Notes: generated by a model not told the origin, from the sequence alone. A stretch of DNA of 64,000 nucleotides from Linanthus parryae (GCA_023055425.1 JALGPY010000001.1:31733001-31797000), one strand, 5' to 3'. Counted from the first letter of the stretch, positions 1 through 11,180 are shown. Numbers and translations are program-made.

Positions 1-462
1 AAGGGGGAGGAGAGAGACATCATTTCACGCCGCTGCGCGTGCAAGAGTCCGAAGAGGAAAGAGGCGGAAGAAAAAAGGACACACGTGAGAAAAATCCTTT
101 GTAAAATAGGCACACATTCATCCCTGTATTCATTAACACGTGGCAACATCATGTCCATTCGTTTTGAACCGTACAACAACTGCACGATTCAAAACCGGAC
201 ATAAGTCGTGCCCTTCCTATAGATATTCAGAAGGAAAGTTGCAAGTTTTCATATCCTTAGGGTTTTTTTTTTTTAATTGTGAAATTTAAATTATAGTGCA
301 TTATAATCAAATAACTATAGAGGATCCAAGGGCTGAGAACAAATTGATCCAATGGCCTAAAAGGCATTATAGATTCAACCGTCCTATTTTATTATATAGA
401 CTAGGGAATTGCTCGTGCCCGAGGGCACTATCCAAAAAACACGTTTCATGATATGAATCTGG
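1..462. other. Unassigned DNA left of the first Copia remnant
   Basis: No coding region, LTR end or inverted repeat is recognised here. The stretch is purine-rich at its left end and AT-rich from about 240. The stretch catgatatgaatctgga, just before the Copia similarity begins, recurs at about 1622-1638 inside the same element. This suggests that the junction near 462 arose by a deletion or rearrangement within the element. Confidence 0.5.
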
Positions 463-810
463 ATAGCACAACAAGCTGAATACATAGCAGCTGGAGCTTT
501 CTGTTCTCAAGTGTTATGGATAGCACAACAAATGAGAGATCTTGGATTTGATTTCAGAGATATACCTATCAAATGTGATAATACAAGTGCAATATCAATT
601 ACAAAGAATTCAGTTCAGCATTCAAGAACATAGCACATTGATGTTAGACATCACTTCATTAGAGATCATGCAAAGAAATGTGATATTGTTATTGAATTTG
701 TTTCTACTAACTTGCAAATTGCGGATATCTTCACTAAACCATTGCCAGATGAAATATTCTCAGCCTTAAGATTGAAATTAGGCATGCTAAATAAGGAAGC
801 TTTGGTTTAG
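463..810 (+). pseudogene. pol: Copia pol fragment, RNase H C-terminus
   Basis: The + frame reads the end of a Copia RNase H: an AEYIAAG motif, then LWIAQQMRDLG, a CDNTSAI active-site-like stretch, a histidine-rich HIDVRHHFIRDH segment, and the diagnostic IADIFTKPLP tail just before the stop at 808-810. RNase H degrades the RNA template during reverse transcription. The fragment covers about 115 codons, starts abruptly at 463 and has an in-frame TAG at 631-633 where a lysine is usual. All of the reverse transcriptase and integrase is missing, so it is non-functional. The family assignment is secure because the tail motif is specific to Ty1/copia polyproteins. Confidence 0.9.
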
Positions 811-1251
811 GGGGGGAATCAGGTAAGTATTATGTGTTTCAAAGGTTTGAACTGATTTTGAAAGCCTTGAAAATCCATTCAAAGCTTTTAGTATATGTGC
901 ATTACATGATACAGCTTTTCAAGGCCTTGAAACCCTTTCCAAAGCCTTGAAAATAAGATTGCATGTTAATTAGTCAATAACTCTGGATCTTTCAATGTTG
1001 GGTGTTATCTTTGTAGATAATTGCTCAATGTTGTCCCTCAATTATGAAAAAACCCTATTCAGCCAAAATAATATTATATCTTTTATTTCTAACGGCACAC
1101 ACAATTTTAAATCTTTTTTATTTATCAGATCTTCAAAGATCAGAGAAAATATTTTGTTTCCTTTTCAAACTGCAACTCTCTTCTATTTATCTCCTTCTTT
1201 CTTTCTCTCATTCGTATCTATCCTACCTCTCTCTCTTCTTCTCCAAACCCC

Positions 1252-2900
1252 AATGAGCACCAGAATCGCCTCAGACAGAATCAAGATGACTGGTGGTTCG
1301 AAGGCTGCAGCAAAGAAGAAAAGAAAGACCAATGTGGAAGAGGTTCAGATCATTAGTGGGGATTCTAGTTCAAAAACCCCTACAATATAAGACATAGCTC
1401 CTCCTCCTCCCAATAAGAAGGACAAGAAAAATGAGACCTTAGTGTCCAGCAAGAAGAAGAAGAAGAAGAAGAAGAAGAAGAAGAAGAAGAAGGCAGTAGA
1501 GTCTGCACCAGAAAACAGAAGGCTATTCAAATCATTACTAATGTTTCTAGAGGTCAGTGGCTTGATGGATTTGCTTCTATACCAGTTGCTTTCTATAGTC
1601 TAGTTAGTATACCTATATTACATGATATGAATCTGGAATGCATCAAAATGTTGAAGAAAAGTTCTCTTTGGTTTATTCTAAATCCACCAGAGTTAGCTTA
1701 CCCTAGACTCACCAGATTCTTTTACCTAAAAATGAAACAACTCAAAAAGTCTGCATATCTAGTGATTCAGACTAAGGTGGCTAGCATTGACATGGAACTA
1801 GATCATGCTGAGTTTGCAAGTGTCCTAGGTTTTCCCAAGAGATATGACACCAGTAACTACCCTCCTAAGAGTGTAGCCCTGAAACTAGCAAAAGAAGAGT
1901 TCTTTCTACCAAATACCCCTGCCTCATCTAAGCACTTAACACACTCTGTGCTAACTGTTGAAGCCAAAGGTTTGTTTACCATATTGATGAGATGTGTGGT
2001 ACCCAGGGAACACTCAAAAGGAACTGGTAACTGATAGGGCGTTGTACTATATGTATCTGGTTATGCATGGTTATGAAATTTATCTTCTAAAGCTTGTAAT
2101 GGAACACATGGTATACAACCAAACCAACCAGAGAAACACCCTTTGCCATATGCCAACTTGCTCACCTTATTCTTCCAACAATTTGAAATTCCAACTGATA
2201 GAGAAGAACCAGTGACTACTTGTTTGGTATGCTCAATGAGAAAGATTTTGAGAAGATAGGTGTGGTGAAAACCAGTGCTAAAGTTTGGAAACTATACTCA
2301 GATTTGACAGAGGAAGAGCTGGGTTCTAAGAAGTTTCTCAAACCTAAATCCTTGACTCCTACTTCTAGCCAAACCTCTCAGTCCCAAGACAATCCCTTGA
2401 CCTTCCAGTAGTTGAAAGAAATTCAGATGGATATTGATGAGGTAAAGGAGAATCAGCATGGGTTTGACACTGATCTCAGACAGGTGAAGTATATAGTTGA
2501 AAACATGTCCAGAGTGTATGACATTTTTGATGTAGCTGAGGAAGTGTCTCAAGGTGAGAAGAGTACCAAAAAGGCTGAATCAGCAAATGATCTATTCAGT
2601 GAGCATTCAACTCCGGATAGGGCTTCTCAGGTCAAAGGTAAAGGCAAGCAGGTGGACATTTAACAAGTGGATGAAGATCAAGAAAAAGACAGTCCAGATT
2701 CAGGTGCACTGCTCATAGACCTCAAGAAGAAGAAACCTAAAAATTCCAATGTGCCAAAGATTGTTATTGTTGCTGATTTGTTTGAGGGAGAAGGTGACAA
2801 AGGCGATGATGTGGCTCAACAAGAAGAAGAACATGATGATAAGGGAGATAGTCGGGAAGAAGATGCAGAGCAGCAAGGAGATGAAGACCCTACCCCTTAA
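1252..2900 (+). pseudogene. Extra ORF downstream of Copia pol, degenerate
   Basis: A broken protein-coding region lies between pol and the 3' LTR. It starts near the ATG at 1252 with a basic, lysine-rich segment, passes through an (AAG)n run, and continues as a recognisable block at about 1500-2034 (QWLDGFASIPVAF, then FASVLGFPKRYD). After a frameshift near 2000 a second block (about 2020-2210, TDRALYYMYLVMHG) continues, and a glutamate/aspartate-rich tail ends at 2900. The central blocks resemble, from memory, the putative plant transposon protein domain found in extra ORFs of plant retroelements; I could not run a profile search. Stops occur at 1388-1390 and 2409-2411, among others. It is not an obvious envelope protein: no signal peptide or membrane segment is evident in the conserved blocks. 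Function unknown. Confidence 0.55.
1447..1491 (+). repeat. (AAG)n microsatellite
   Basis: About 15 AAG triplets occur inside the degenerate extra ORF and encode poly-lysine in the + frame. Expansion or contraction by whole triplets would keep the frame. Confidence 0.9.
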
Positions 2901-3057
2901 TTCTTGCCTACTCTTTATTCTCTTTTTCAAGGCCTTGAACTCCTTTCCAAAGCCTTGAAAGTTTTATTTCTTCAAAACAATTTATTTTTAAATCTTTCCA
3001 AACACTGATCCAACATATTCTCATTCTTTTTTGATGAAAGTCAAAAAGGGGAGAATT

Positions 3058-4521
3058 TGGGGTTTTAAATTGCTTTTAGGTGACCTGGTTTTGGTCAGTA
3101 GGATTATCTGAAACTCTGCTGTTACTTTCTTACTTCAGTTTAATAAGTTGGATCTTTTGGACATTATGTGTTGGTATTATATGATTGTTTCTGCTATGTG
3201 CTAATGAGTATTTTTGCAGAAACAAAGTATCAAATAGATTGTAGTTTTGTCTTTCATCAAGAGGGAGATTGTAAGTTCAATTCAGTTTCAATATTTCAAA
3301 GGCTTGAAATAGCTAGTCTATTTCAAGGCCTTGAAACAGCTTTCAAATCCTTGAAACTGACTATGTTGTGTATGCATGAACTTAGGGGGAGTTTCTGATT
3401 CTGTTTGAACTCCTAAACCCCTGTGCTTGATCTATCATTACCTGATGATGAAAGACAAAGTATTTTGACATGTTTAACACTATCTAATCCATCTGTTTAA
3501 CTCACTTTTGTAGGAAAAGTTCATTACCTATTTTACAGGATTTATTTTCTAACCTCAGTTTTGCAGGGAAGGAAATTCTGAGATGATTTGATTCTGTAAT
3601 CAATCTAATGATTGTAACAGCTTCTCAACATGATTATGAACCAGATCAAATCAGTGTCCCTGAAGATACAGAGCAACTATCCGTTGGAGAAGACTGTTAG
3701 AGAAGTCAAAGTTGTTGCCTACAAAATAGGAAAGTTTCTTGCTGAAAATTTTGAAGATTTGCAGATCAAATGAGCTGTATATAAGAATCTCAGTTTGAAT
3801 CATTTGAAATAGAACACAATGGGCAAAATCTAGAGACACTCAAAATACATTTACGGATTGTCAAGCAACAAAGAAGCTGATCATTCCCTCCCAATCCAAG
3901 CATTTGAAGAACACTGCATTCTCATTGCAGTCATACTCTCAGTGTTCTTCATTTATGAACTCTATTTGTATATCATTTTTATACTACTTCTTTTTACATT
4001 CTCAAGGATTGTTCAAAATGAAAAATAGAGAATTCTTAGTTAATCAGATAGCTAGAGCGGGTACTAGATAGGTTAGTGAGAACCACAAGCTGTAACAGAG
4101 TAAGGTATCTCTCTGTGCTTGAGATCTAGGGCTTAGCTGTTGATTAATAAGAATTGAGCTGAAAATCCTATAGGGAGAAGATCCCCGAGGTAGAGACATA
4201 GGTCCAAGTGGACTGAACTCAATATATCTTGTGTCTCTTGCATTTACTTTTCAGTCACAAACTTAAAACTCTTGCAGCATTCAAAACATTTTAATTTCAA
4301 GGGTTTGAAACTCATTTCAAGGCCTTGAAATAGACTTATTCTTCTGTTTACTCTAATTGTTTTATTCCAAGGGCTTGAAACTCATTTCAAGGCCTTGAAT
4401 CTCTTTACAAATCTTTTGAAACCACTATTCTTGCAAAGTTTAGCAAAATTCTGCATACTCTATTCACCCCCCCCTTTCTAGAGTATTGATCCTGTATATC
4501 TACCTACTATACACCCCTTCA
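3058..4521 (+). repeat. 3' LTR of the SIRE-like Copia element
   Basis: The LTR begins TGGGGTTTT directly after the polypurine tract and ends CCCCTTCA, giving the expected TG...CA. The right boundary is fixed because minus-strand integrase codons of another Copia element start at 4522. The left boundary is inferred from the tract. Several copies of a palindromic motif, TTTCAAGGCCTTGAAA or close variants, lie inside it. Confidence 0.7.
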
Positions 4522-6461
4522 GGACATGATTTCTGATGTGAAATAACATTTTCAGACAAGAAAGTTTGAAACACATAAGATATGTATTCACATCCACCAT
4601 ATGTTCATAGAATTTTAAATGGATGACCTAACATTGTCTCAACTTGCAGTTTAAAAGTGGGAAAAACATTAGAAACATCAGCTTTGTGACATAAAGGAAA
4701 CAAGTGTATCTAGAAAATCATCAATAAACAGAATGTAGTATCTATAACCATGAAACTCTTAACACTAGATGGCCCCCGAAAAATCACTATGAACTAAATG
4801 AAGAGGCACAAAACTTTTAGAAACAGATAATTTATATGGCAGCTTAGACATTTTTCCAACCAAGCAATGTTCACAGAGTATAGGAGAGTGTTTATCAAAA
4901 CTAGAAACAGAATGCATTTTAGAGAAGACTTCATCAGTTGGGTGACCTAATCTGGAGTGCCAAAGAGAGCTGTTAATTTTCTTACCAAGATATGCAGCAG
5001 ACACATGTGCAGAACAGTTTGAGGTCCTGAACCAGAGGAATAAATTGGAGATAAACCATTTTGACTAAGACCTTGATATAGTGTTTTTCCCGAATCCTTG
5101 TCCTGAATGGAAAAGGAATTGGAGTCAAAAATAAATTTGAATTGTGTTGTGTGCACATTTGATGAACATATAACAAATTGGTAGATATATTAGGAACATG
5201 TAAAGTGTTATGTAAAGTGAAAGAATGAGATAGGGTGTGAAGAAAGGCAGTACCAGTGTTTGATATTGGAAGAGTATTACCATTTCCCACAGCAACATGT
5301 TCATTACCCAAGTAGGGATCAGAGATAGACAAGTTCTTTAGCTCAGCAGTCATATGGCTTGAAGCACCACAGTCAGATAACCAAAATTCATGTTGATAAG
5401 GGTTTTGAGAATTTATAACAACCATGGCAGAGAGATGCTTAGGAGGGGTCTTCCCTTGGTAAGCATGGTCCATTCGGTGCCAACAATCGAGGGGAGAGTG
5501 ACAGTCGTACCCACAGATTTGGCAGTTAACCGGAGCAACGGATTGATTAGACTGATTAGACATAGATCTATTAGGGTAGGAGTTCCCCTTCCTCTGGACT
5601 CAAAACGAACAGAAACTCCTCTTGAGGTACCAGATCTACCCCTTTGGTAGCCTGGATTTGAGTTAAATCGTCCACCCACATTGTGGTTGGATCGACCCCC
5701 TCCTCGGTAAGGGTTACCAGAGGAACCACCACGAGAGCCGCCACGAAAGCCACCACGATTATAACCAGAATAGGCAGAAAAAGCAGATTGATTGATGTCA
5801 TGCAAATTAACAGAGAAATAATCCAACATTTGTTCTTCGGCCTTAAGTAACACATGCAAATCTTCAAAAGAAATTGGAGCAGAGTTTATGCGCAAAGTAG
5901 ATCAGAAAGCATTATAGTCTATGGGAAGACCATTTAAATCATATAAAAGCATGTCCTCATCTTCAATCACAACCATAGCCACAACAAATTTATCACAAAT
6001 ACTTTTCAAATTATGCACGTAGGTATCAATATTGCCCGATTTCTTCTTAATAGTTTGAATCGGACTTCAACTGAATGATATTCGGGCGAGTGAGAGATGC
6101 ATACCTTCGCTCGAGTGATAACCAAGCAGATCTAGAAGTCATAAGACCAATAACATGAGTAAGAGCCTCCTGAGTCAAGGTGGCGTTGAGAATGGTGAGG
6201 AGGGCCTGGTCTTGAATCATCCATACCTGATGAGCCGGATTCGGATTGGTGGTGAGGTTATCATCGTCGTCGTAGAGATAAGAAGGAGGCGGAGGAGTGG
6301 AGCCGTCGATGTAGCCAAAAAGATTCTGAACACGAAGAATGGATAAAATTCAGCTGATGCTTCCATAAAACATAGTTGGAATCATCCAACTTAAAAGGCA
6401 TCATTTTGTTGATATTTGAGAGCAAAAATAAGGAATTGTTAATAGAGAAGGTGGCGGAAGC
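4522..6461 (-). pseudogene. gag-pol: Copia gag-protease-integrase, degenerate
   Basis: The gag start is taken at the ATG ending at 6461. The gag contains MMPFKLDDSNYVLWKHQ, a UBN2-type capsid start, and an RGG/GR-rich stretch (about 5640-5780) before the knuckle CQICGYDCHSPLDC (CX2CX4HX4C, near 5500). The protease motif reads WLSDCGASSH, so the usual serine of the DSGA active site is cysteine. The GAG-pre-integrase HHCC region follows (LWHSRLGHP and CEHCLVGK, about 4850-4960), then the integrase core (VHSDFSGAI, a broken YRYYILFIDDF, and FQTFLSEN...HQKSCP at the truncation). Several frameshifts and stops separate the blocks, for example in gag near 6260-6300 and after the first integrase aspartate. 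The element is dead as a coding unit. Confidence 0.85.
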
Positions 6462-6490
6462 CATTGTGAGATGGAGAGCAGCTAGCATAA

Positions 6491-6504
6491 GAACTCTGAT
6501 ACCA
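6491..6504 (-). other. Primer-binding site, initiator-Met tRNA type
   Basis: The minus strand reads TGGTATCAGAGTTC, matching the TGGTATCAGAG class primer site used by many plant Copia elements (tRNA-iMet). It fixes the orientation and the inner edge of the split 5' LTR. Confidence 0.85.
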
Positions 6505-6532
6505 TAAAATCCTAATTAACTTTCATGAAGAT

Positions 6533-7160
6533 TGTGCACAAGAGAATCCGGCGGGGAGTACTCTGTGTACACCGTAAGTAGGGGATCTGAAATAGCACAG
6601 GAAGAGTTGGGTTGTGTGTAGGGAGAGAGTAAGGCAGTAGTAATGTCTGAGAGAGAGACAGGGGTTTGGCAGAGCTTCCGCGTATGGCTGGTGCGTCCTC
6701 CTTTTGTATGGAAAGGTCAACATCCTATATATAACGGAGAATGTGACCGTTGCAGTGTGGTTAATGCGCCCATCAATGGCAGCTTAATTAGCTTAACCAC
6801 AACGGCACGTTCTTCCGCGTATATAGGGACCGTTACAGCACGTTGTGCGCGAATACCGGAACCGTTATGGGTTGACCGGGTTTGATCGGATTGACCGGGT
6901 TTATCAAGCTCGTGCCATAAATCTCTCAAAAGCAGTTACTAAAGGTCGCGCGCGGGCTTGGCTCGCACGCGACAGGACTTACTCTAGCCTCCAAACCACT
7001 AAGTCCCTACAAGTCCCGTGCAGTGGTATGCGAGGGCTCTGTCTCGCAGCCCCCACATGGATCAGCGCGGCAGGTGATTCAGTGTGTATGGAGCACAATA
7101 TGGTGTGCTAGATGGTTGCCACGTGGCCAAGATCTGTCTGTTCAGAAAGCACTATCTACA
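6533..7160 (-). repeat. G1 3' LTR
   Basis: On the plus strand it starts TGTGCACAAGAG and ends CACTATCTACA. A TATA-rich palindromic stretch, tatatata (6726-6733), gives a TATA box at the equivalent place in the 5' copy. It is bounded on the left by the target duplication and on the right by the polypurine tract. Confidence 0.95.
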
Positions 7161-7173
7161 TTAGCCCCCTTTC
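7161..7173 (-). other. G1 polypurine tract
   Basis: The minus strand reads AGAAAGGGGGCTAA directly before the LTR start TGTAGATAG. The same arrangement (AAAAAGGGGTCTAA) occurs in G2 at about 46040-46053. It primes plus-strand DNA synthesis. Confidence 0.85.
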
Positions 7174-7422
7174 TGCGCGTGAAGACTCATAGCCGGATAG
7201 ACTTCCATGCGCAGGAACCAACGCACGCGTCGCCGCCACGCACCAATTCAAACGTATGTAGGTTCAGCCCCCATGCGTGCCATTATGACCTAAAACCCCT
7301 AGAGTCGTGCCGTCTGGCCTTTAGGGTTTCAGGCGTGACGTCAGCTTGTCCTGTGATTGCGCGATTCGACGGTGACGGTTGCGATTCGACTACTGAAAGG
7401 ACGCAACCCTTCATTGTTTTTG

Positions 7423-7430
7423 GATAAATA
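7423..7430 (+). promoter_or_regulatory. TATA-like box of the antisense PMD gene (G1)
   Basis: The plus strand reads GATAAATA, followed about 15 bases later by CCTCCATTGTTGC. G2 has the same pair (AATAAATAC, then CCTCCATTGTTGC) at about 46305-46332, about 460 bases before the homologous ATG. Conservation of the box, the downstream motif and the spacing in two diverged elements supports a real plus-strand promoter; transcription itself is inferred. Confidence 0.5.
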
Positions 7431-7905
7431 CTCTGTACCCTCCATTGTTGCAAAGCATCACTTCTTTCTCTTAAAGTGAATGATACCCGGAAGTCTTCAA
7501 GAGCAGATTCAGATAATCAATCACCAGTTCAAAATTGCAAATCGTCTCCTTCAATTGTCTGCATCCAAGCAAGCTTTACAGAAACAAGGTTGGCCTTGTT
7601 CAATCTTGATTTAATATGCTAGTATATGCTTTGAACTGCGTTGGATCTGCAAACCCATGACATATTATCTGCTGAAGACTTGTGAAGAGGCTCACAATCT
7701 TCGAATCCAGTTTTGATTTAATCCCCCAATGATAAAGACCTTGAGCTTTTGAAATCCGAAATCCCTGATAATGCAAACGATTCCAATCTCTAATTTCTGA
7801 AATTGATACCAGACTGTTCATCTTTCTTCCCATAGATCTTGAATCTCGAAATTCAAACTGAAGTGTGCATATTTCTCCCCCCTTTTTTCTTGCTTTTCCG
7901 CTGGA

Positions 7906-10823
7906 ATGGCAAATAAAAAAGGAACTAGACCCACTAAGGAGGACGAAGAAATACCTGATCTTCCACAAGCTCTATGGCGAAAAGCCCCCTATCTGGGTGG
8001 CAAAGACTTATACCATGTTAGGGTTAAGGCAAAGAAACTGCCTACCCCTGTCCATAGTGAGGGATTGCAAACATTGACCCCTCCAGTTAACTCGGTCTTG
8101 CTCGAATTGATTGGCTCCGAAGACGTGGTTCGATTGGGAGTCGAAAATGGGTACTTCCCGTATACTCCAATTTCCACCCAAGATTTTGTTCAGAAATTGG
8201 ACTACATGGATGAGTGGATTGACCATGTGTTGACCAATCATGCTGTGACTTTGAACGATGCTGGAATATATTTCGCAGTTCGTGCTATGAAGGGTGCTGC
8301 CGTGAAGCTGGATCAGTCCATGCTTCTGAACCTTCTTTCCCGCTACTCGCCTGCGACTCACACCTTCCATTTTGCTGAGTTCGAGGCTACCCCCACGCTC
8401 GAGGACGTGCACATCCTGTAAGATCTGTCTCCCATGGGTGAGGTGGATCCTTTGAGTCCATTGAGAACGGATGCGGAGCTCGCTCTGTACACGCAGATGG
8501 AGGAGTGCTTGGCAGAGGTGAAGAAAATTTCCACCCGATGGACTCCTACAGAAGTCCTTCCTGACTGGCAGTTGGTTGACACATCTGCGAAAAACACTTG
8601 GAACAAGTGGGTCCAGTACTTTTTCCGTGACTATGCGAACAGCAGTATCACAAAGAAGCTTCTGAGTCGAAACCCGAAGGCTAAGAACTATGTGGATGGC
8701 AAAAGTTATCACTTGACCCTATGCGCCTTCCTCTGCGCCTGGTTGTCGAGGTACTTAATCGACGGTCACCCACATGATGGAGTCTTTTACCACGTCCTGC
8801 CTCTTGCTGTGAAGTTGGCCCTTGGTCAGAAGGTCGCACTCGGACCCCTAGTCTTGGGCACACTGTACTACAGGTTGGATCAGCTGGTTGTGGCGATGAA
8901 GGAGTCGCGTGGCCGCCTCGACATACTGACTTACATCAACATTGCCTTCTTGAAAATGTGGGTCTTTGAGCGATGGCCCTCTTATGCCCCAGTCGCTTCC
9001 AAGCCCAGCAAATGGTGTCCCCCAGTACGGAAGAGGAACGTAACAGCGGGAGAGCTGCGAGGTGGTTCGGAACAAACTACCCCAAGTGCGTCTGGAGCCT
9101 GATGTGCGATAATCGAGAAGAGTTCATAGCCAGACCCTATGCCATGCGTATTGAAAACGTGCGATGGTTTCTAAAACTGTATCCCTCTAAGGGTGTTGTC
9201 TTTTCAGAAGAGCTCTTCTTCGAAGGTGGAGAGCATTTCCACGAGCGATATCGTGAATTATTTTGCTGGTGCCTGCGAGGTTCCCTTCCTGCCCTCGCAG
9301 AGTATGTTCGTGAACTCGTGCCAAGGTATGAGAGGTTCACCGTGGATGTTGATCCCACTCGCGTTTCTCCCCAATTCGGCTTCGAAGCGGTGGCACCATT
9401 AATCTGGCCGCAGTCTATCATCAGAGGCTGCTATAAGCGTTTGTTGTCAAAGGAGTGTAAAACAGTCTTGCTGAGCAATCTCCCCTTCGAGCAACCTGCA
9501 GGTAACCGTGAAGGCGGCTGTTCCAAAAACTGGCTCGCATACTGGAATGCCCAGCAGACAAGGTTTGAGACGCAGTCGATCCCCCAACCAAGCAGAGCTC
9601 CTTTAATCAAAAGGAATTATTTTCCTTTTCGTCCCAATTGTAGCTTGGACGAGTCTGTATATGGTTGCTATTCATTGCTAGATCGCGAGAACCATCTGTG
9701 TCCCTCCATCATTCTAGATGAAAAGATTGCTGCAGTTAGAAAAGGTGATTCGCATGTCATCAGATATAGCGAAACTTTTGCTAAGGTAAGCAACTTCTCT
9801 TGCAAGCACTAAGCTTCTTTATTTCAATATACTGATGACTTCATATTACGCTTCTTGCTGTAGTGCCATGTGCGGAGGTTTGCATCTGGTGAGCGTTCCA
9901 AATCGCTGGTTACCACCATTGTTACTTCAAGAAGGCAAAGACAGCCATTTTGGCTGGCATCGAGAATGGATCCCGAGGTCGAGGCCAGGATTCGCGAGGT
10001 CATGAATGCTTTTGCCGATTCGCTGATAGACAATACCCCAGCCTTGTCTCCCCCTAGAGATGATCCGTCTCCTCCGGCGACTGTTGCGCCAAGAGCGAAG
10101 AGGCCCAGGCAAAGAGGAATTACAATTTCTTCCCCTAGAAGCGCTCCAACTTCCCCTCCTGCGAGGTCCCTTTCTGCCATGGACAAAGGTAAAGGTCGCA
10201 TGACCGGTAAAGCGCGGAAGGAGCTCGCAGTGTAGACTTTCGTTCCATTCGGCCAGGAGGAAGAAGAGGAGAGGCGGGAGCCAAGAGAAGGAGATGAAGA
10301 AGAAGAAAGAGTTTGTCAGTCTAACCTTGATTTTATCATTGCTTTAGGGTTGAAGCAAGCCGACGTGGACTGGCTGGTCCGCATGCGTCTCTCTTATCCC
10401 CAATCATTTGTGAGGTCTTTGGAGATAGGTCCCTTTGATATAAGGTTGTTATTGACTGAAGCCATCTGGATTCTAGAGTAGTTGTCCGCGGTAACACCTG
10501 CGACCATTTCTCCTCAGAGCGCGGAGTTGCTTTTCGGCATGTGCCAAAATCTTCTCGCCAAAGTTCAAGGCAAGCTGGGCTTCGGGTTTCTTATCAAAAG
10601 AGTTACCCTGATTCGCGCGGCCGTGACATTGAAACGCGGCCACCAAAACATCGCAGCTGAGAAGCAGAAGGTAGAGCAGCAAAGGCAAAAGGTTGAAGAG
10701 GCTATGAAGCTCTTGCATGAGATGAACGCCAAATGCGAGCAATTAAAACAAGAAGTGGAGCAAATAGAAAACCTTAGCCGTCAGTTTACTCCTAACGACT
10801 CCTTGATCAAAGGCTTGTTTTAA
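7906..10823 (+). pseudogene. Antisense plant mobile domain (PMD) gene of G1
   Basis: This + strand gene, opposite to gag-pol, has two exons (7906-9785 and 9864-10823), about 946 codons. The N-terminal half carries PMD hallmarks: RYSPATHTFH, then TPTLEDV (about 8340-8410), and WLSRYLIDG followed by LGPLVLGTLYYRLDQL (about 8740-8880). The C-terminal part has a basic SP-rich region and ends in a coiled coil (about 10650-10770). PMD proteins are nuclear; Arabidopsis MAIN and MAIL1 act in silencing of transposons and genes, so a role in countering or using host silencing is conceivable but inferred. Breaks: TAA at 8419-8421, a 1-base frameshift near 9040, TAG at 10233-10235 and 10479-10481. G2 has the same gene with different lesions, so the ancestor was intact. 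The start ATG aligns with that of G2. Confidence 0.85.
9786..9863 (+). other. Spliceosomal intron in the antisense PMD gene (G1)
   Basis: A 78-base GT-AG intron (gtaagc...tgtag) interrupts the gene in phase 0 after a lysine codon; the downstream exon resumes with a cysteine codon and RRFASGE. G2 has a 76-base intron at exactly the same codon boundary (48635-48710), with unrelated interior sequence. Without removal the frame runs into a stop at about 9810. Confidence 0.85.
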
Positions 10824-11180
10824 AAGTAACAAAACATTACTGCAATGTTGCTAGGGTTTCTCCCCCTTTTTTTCAAAAAGAATTGAAGTGCCCATTTTGT
10901 CCTTTCCGGGATTTGCTCGAATATCTCTGTGTATATCAATTTATGACGTCAGCAGTTGATACTCTGCCTTGATTTTCTCTCTAATTACTCATTAGATAAG
11001 CACGCCTTCCTTGGAAAGTCCATCCGTATCATGACTATCCGTCATTAATTAGGATACACAACCGAATCGTCGTATCCTTTAGTAGGGTAATTGATTGTTA
11101 CCGCTTTTCAAGGCGTAAGTGATTGACCTTACCCTCTTTTCAAATTCTGCTGACTCATCTTGGTAACTGAAGAGTTTTCA
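10824..11180 (+). other. Spacer between the two antisense units of G1
   Basis: No ORF. It holds the likely 3' end of the PMD transcript and a C/T-rich tract (ccccctttttttc, about 10862-10874) that recurs in G2 at about 51447. Stretches such as taggataca and gtagggtaattgatt are shared with G2 (about 51660), so the spacer is part of the inherited module. Confidence 0.5.

Larger units (their letters stand above)
463..4521 (+). mobile_element. 3' remnant of a SIRE-like Ty1/copia element
   Basis: The remnant holds, in order, the C-terminal end of the pol RNase H (463-810), a spacer, an extra ORF region (about 1252-2900), a polypurine tract (aaaaaggggagaa, 3044-3055) and one LTR (3058-4521). Everything 5' of the RNase H end, including the other LTR, is absent. 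The LTR end abuts integrase codons of a minus-strand Copia element at 4522, so this element inserted into that one; the predicted target duplication is ggaca (4522-4526), but the partner copy is not in the window. Assignment to the SIRE group rests on the extra ORF downstream of pol and the LTR 3' tail attcaccccccc; the lineage is inferred, the copia class is clear. Confidence 0.75.
4522..6532 (-). mobile_element. Ty1/copia element, 5' half (minus strand)
   Basis: Reading leftward from the primer site at 6504, this holds gag, zinc knuckle, protease and part of the integrase, then stops at 4522 where the SIRE-like Copia has inserted. Reverse transcriptase and RNase H are not in the window. The 5' LTR begins beside the primer site (about 6505-6532) and is split by the 13.5 kb G1 Gypsy element; it continues at 20069-20630. 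Confidence 0.8.
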
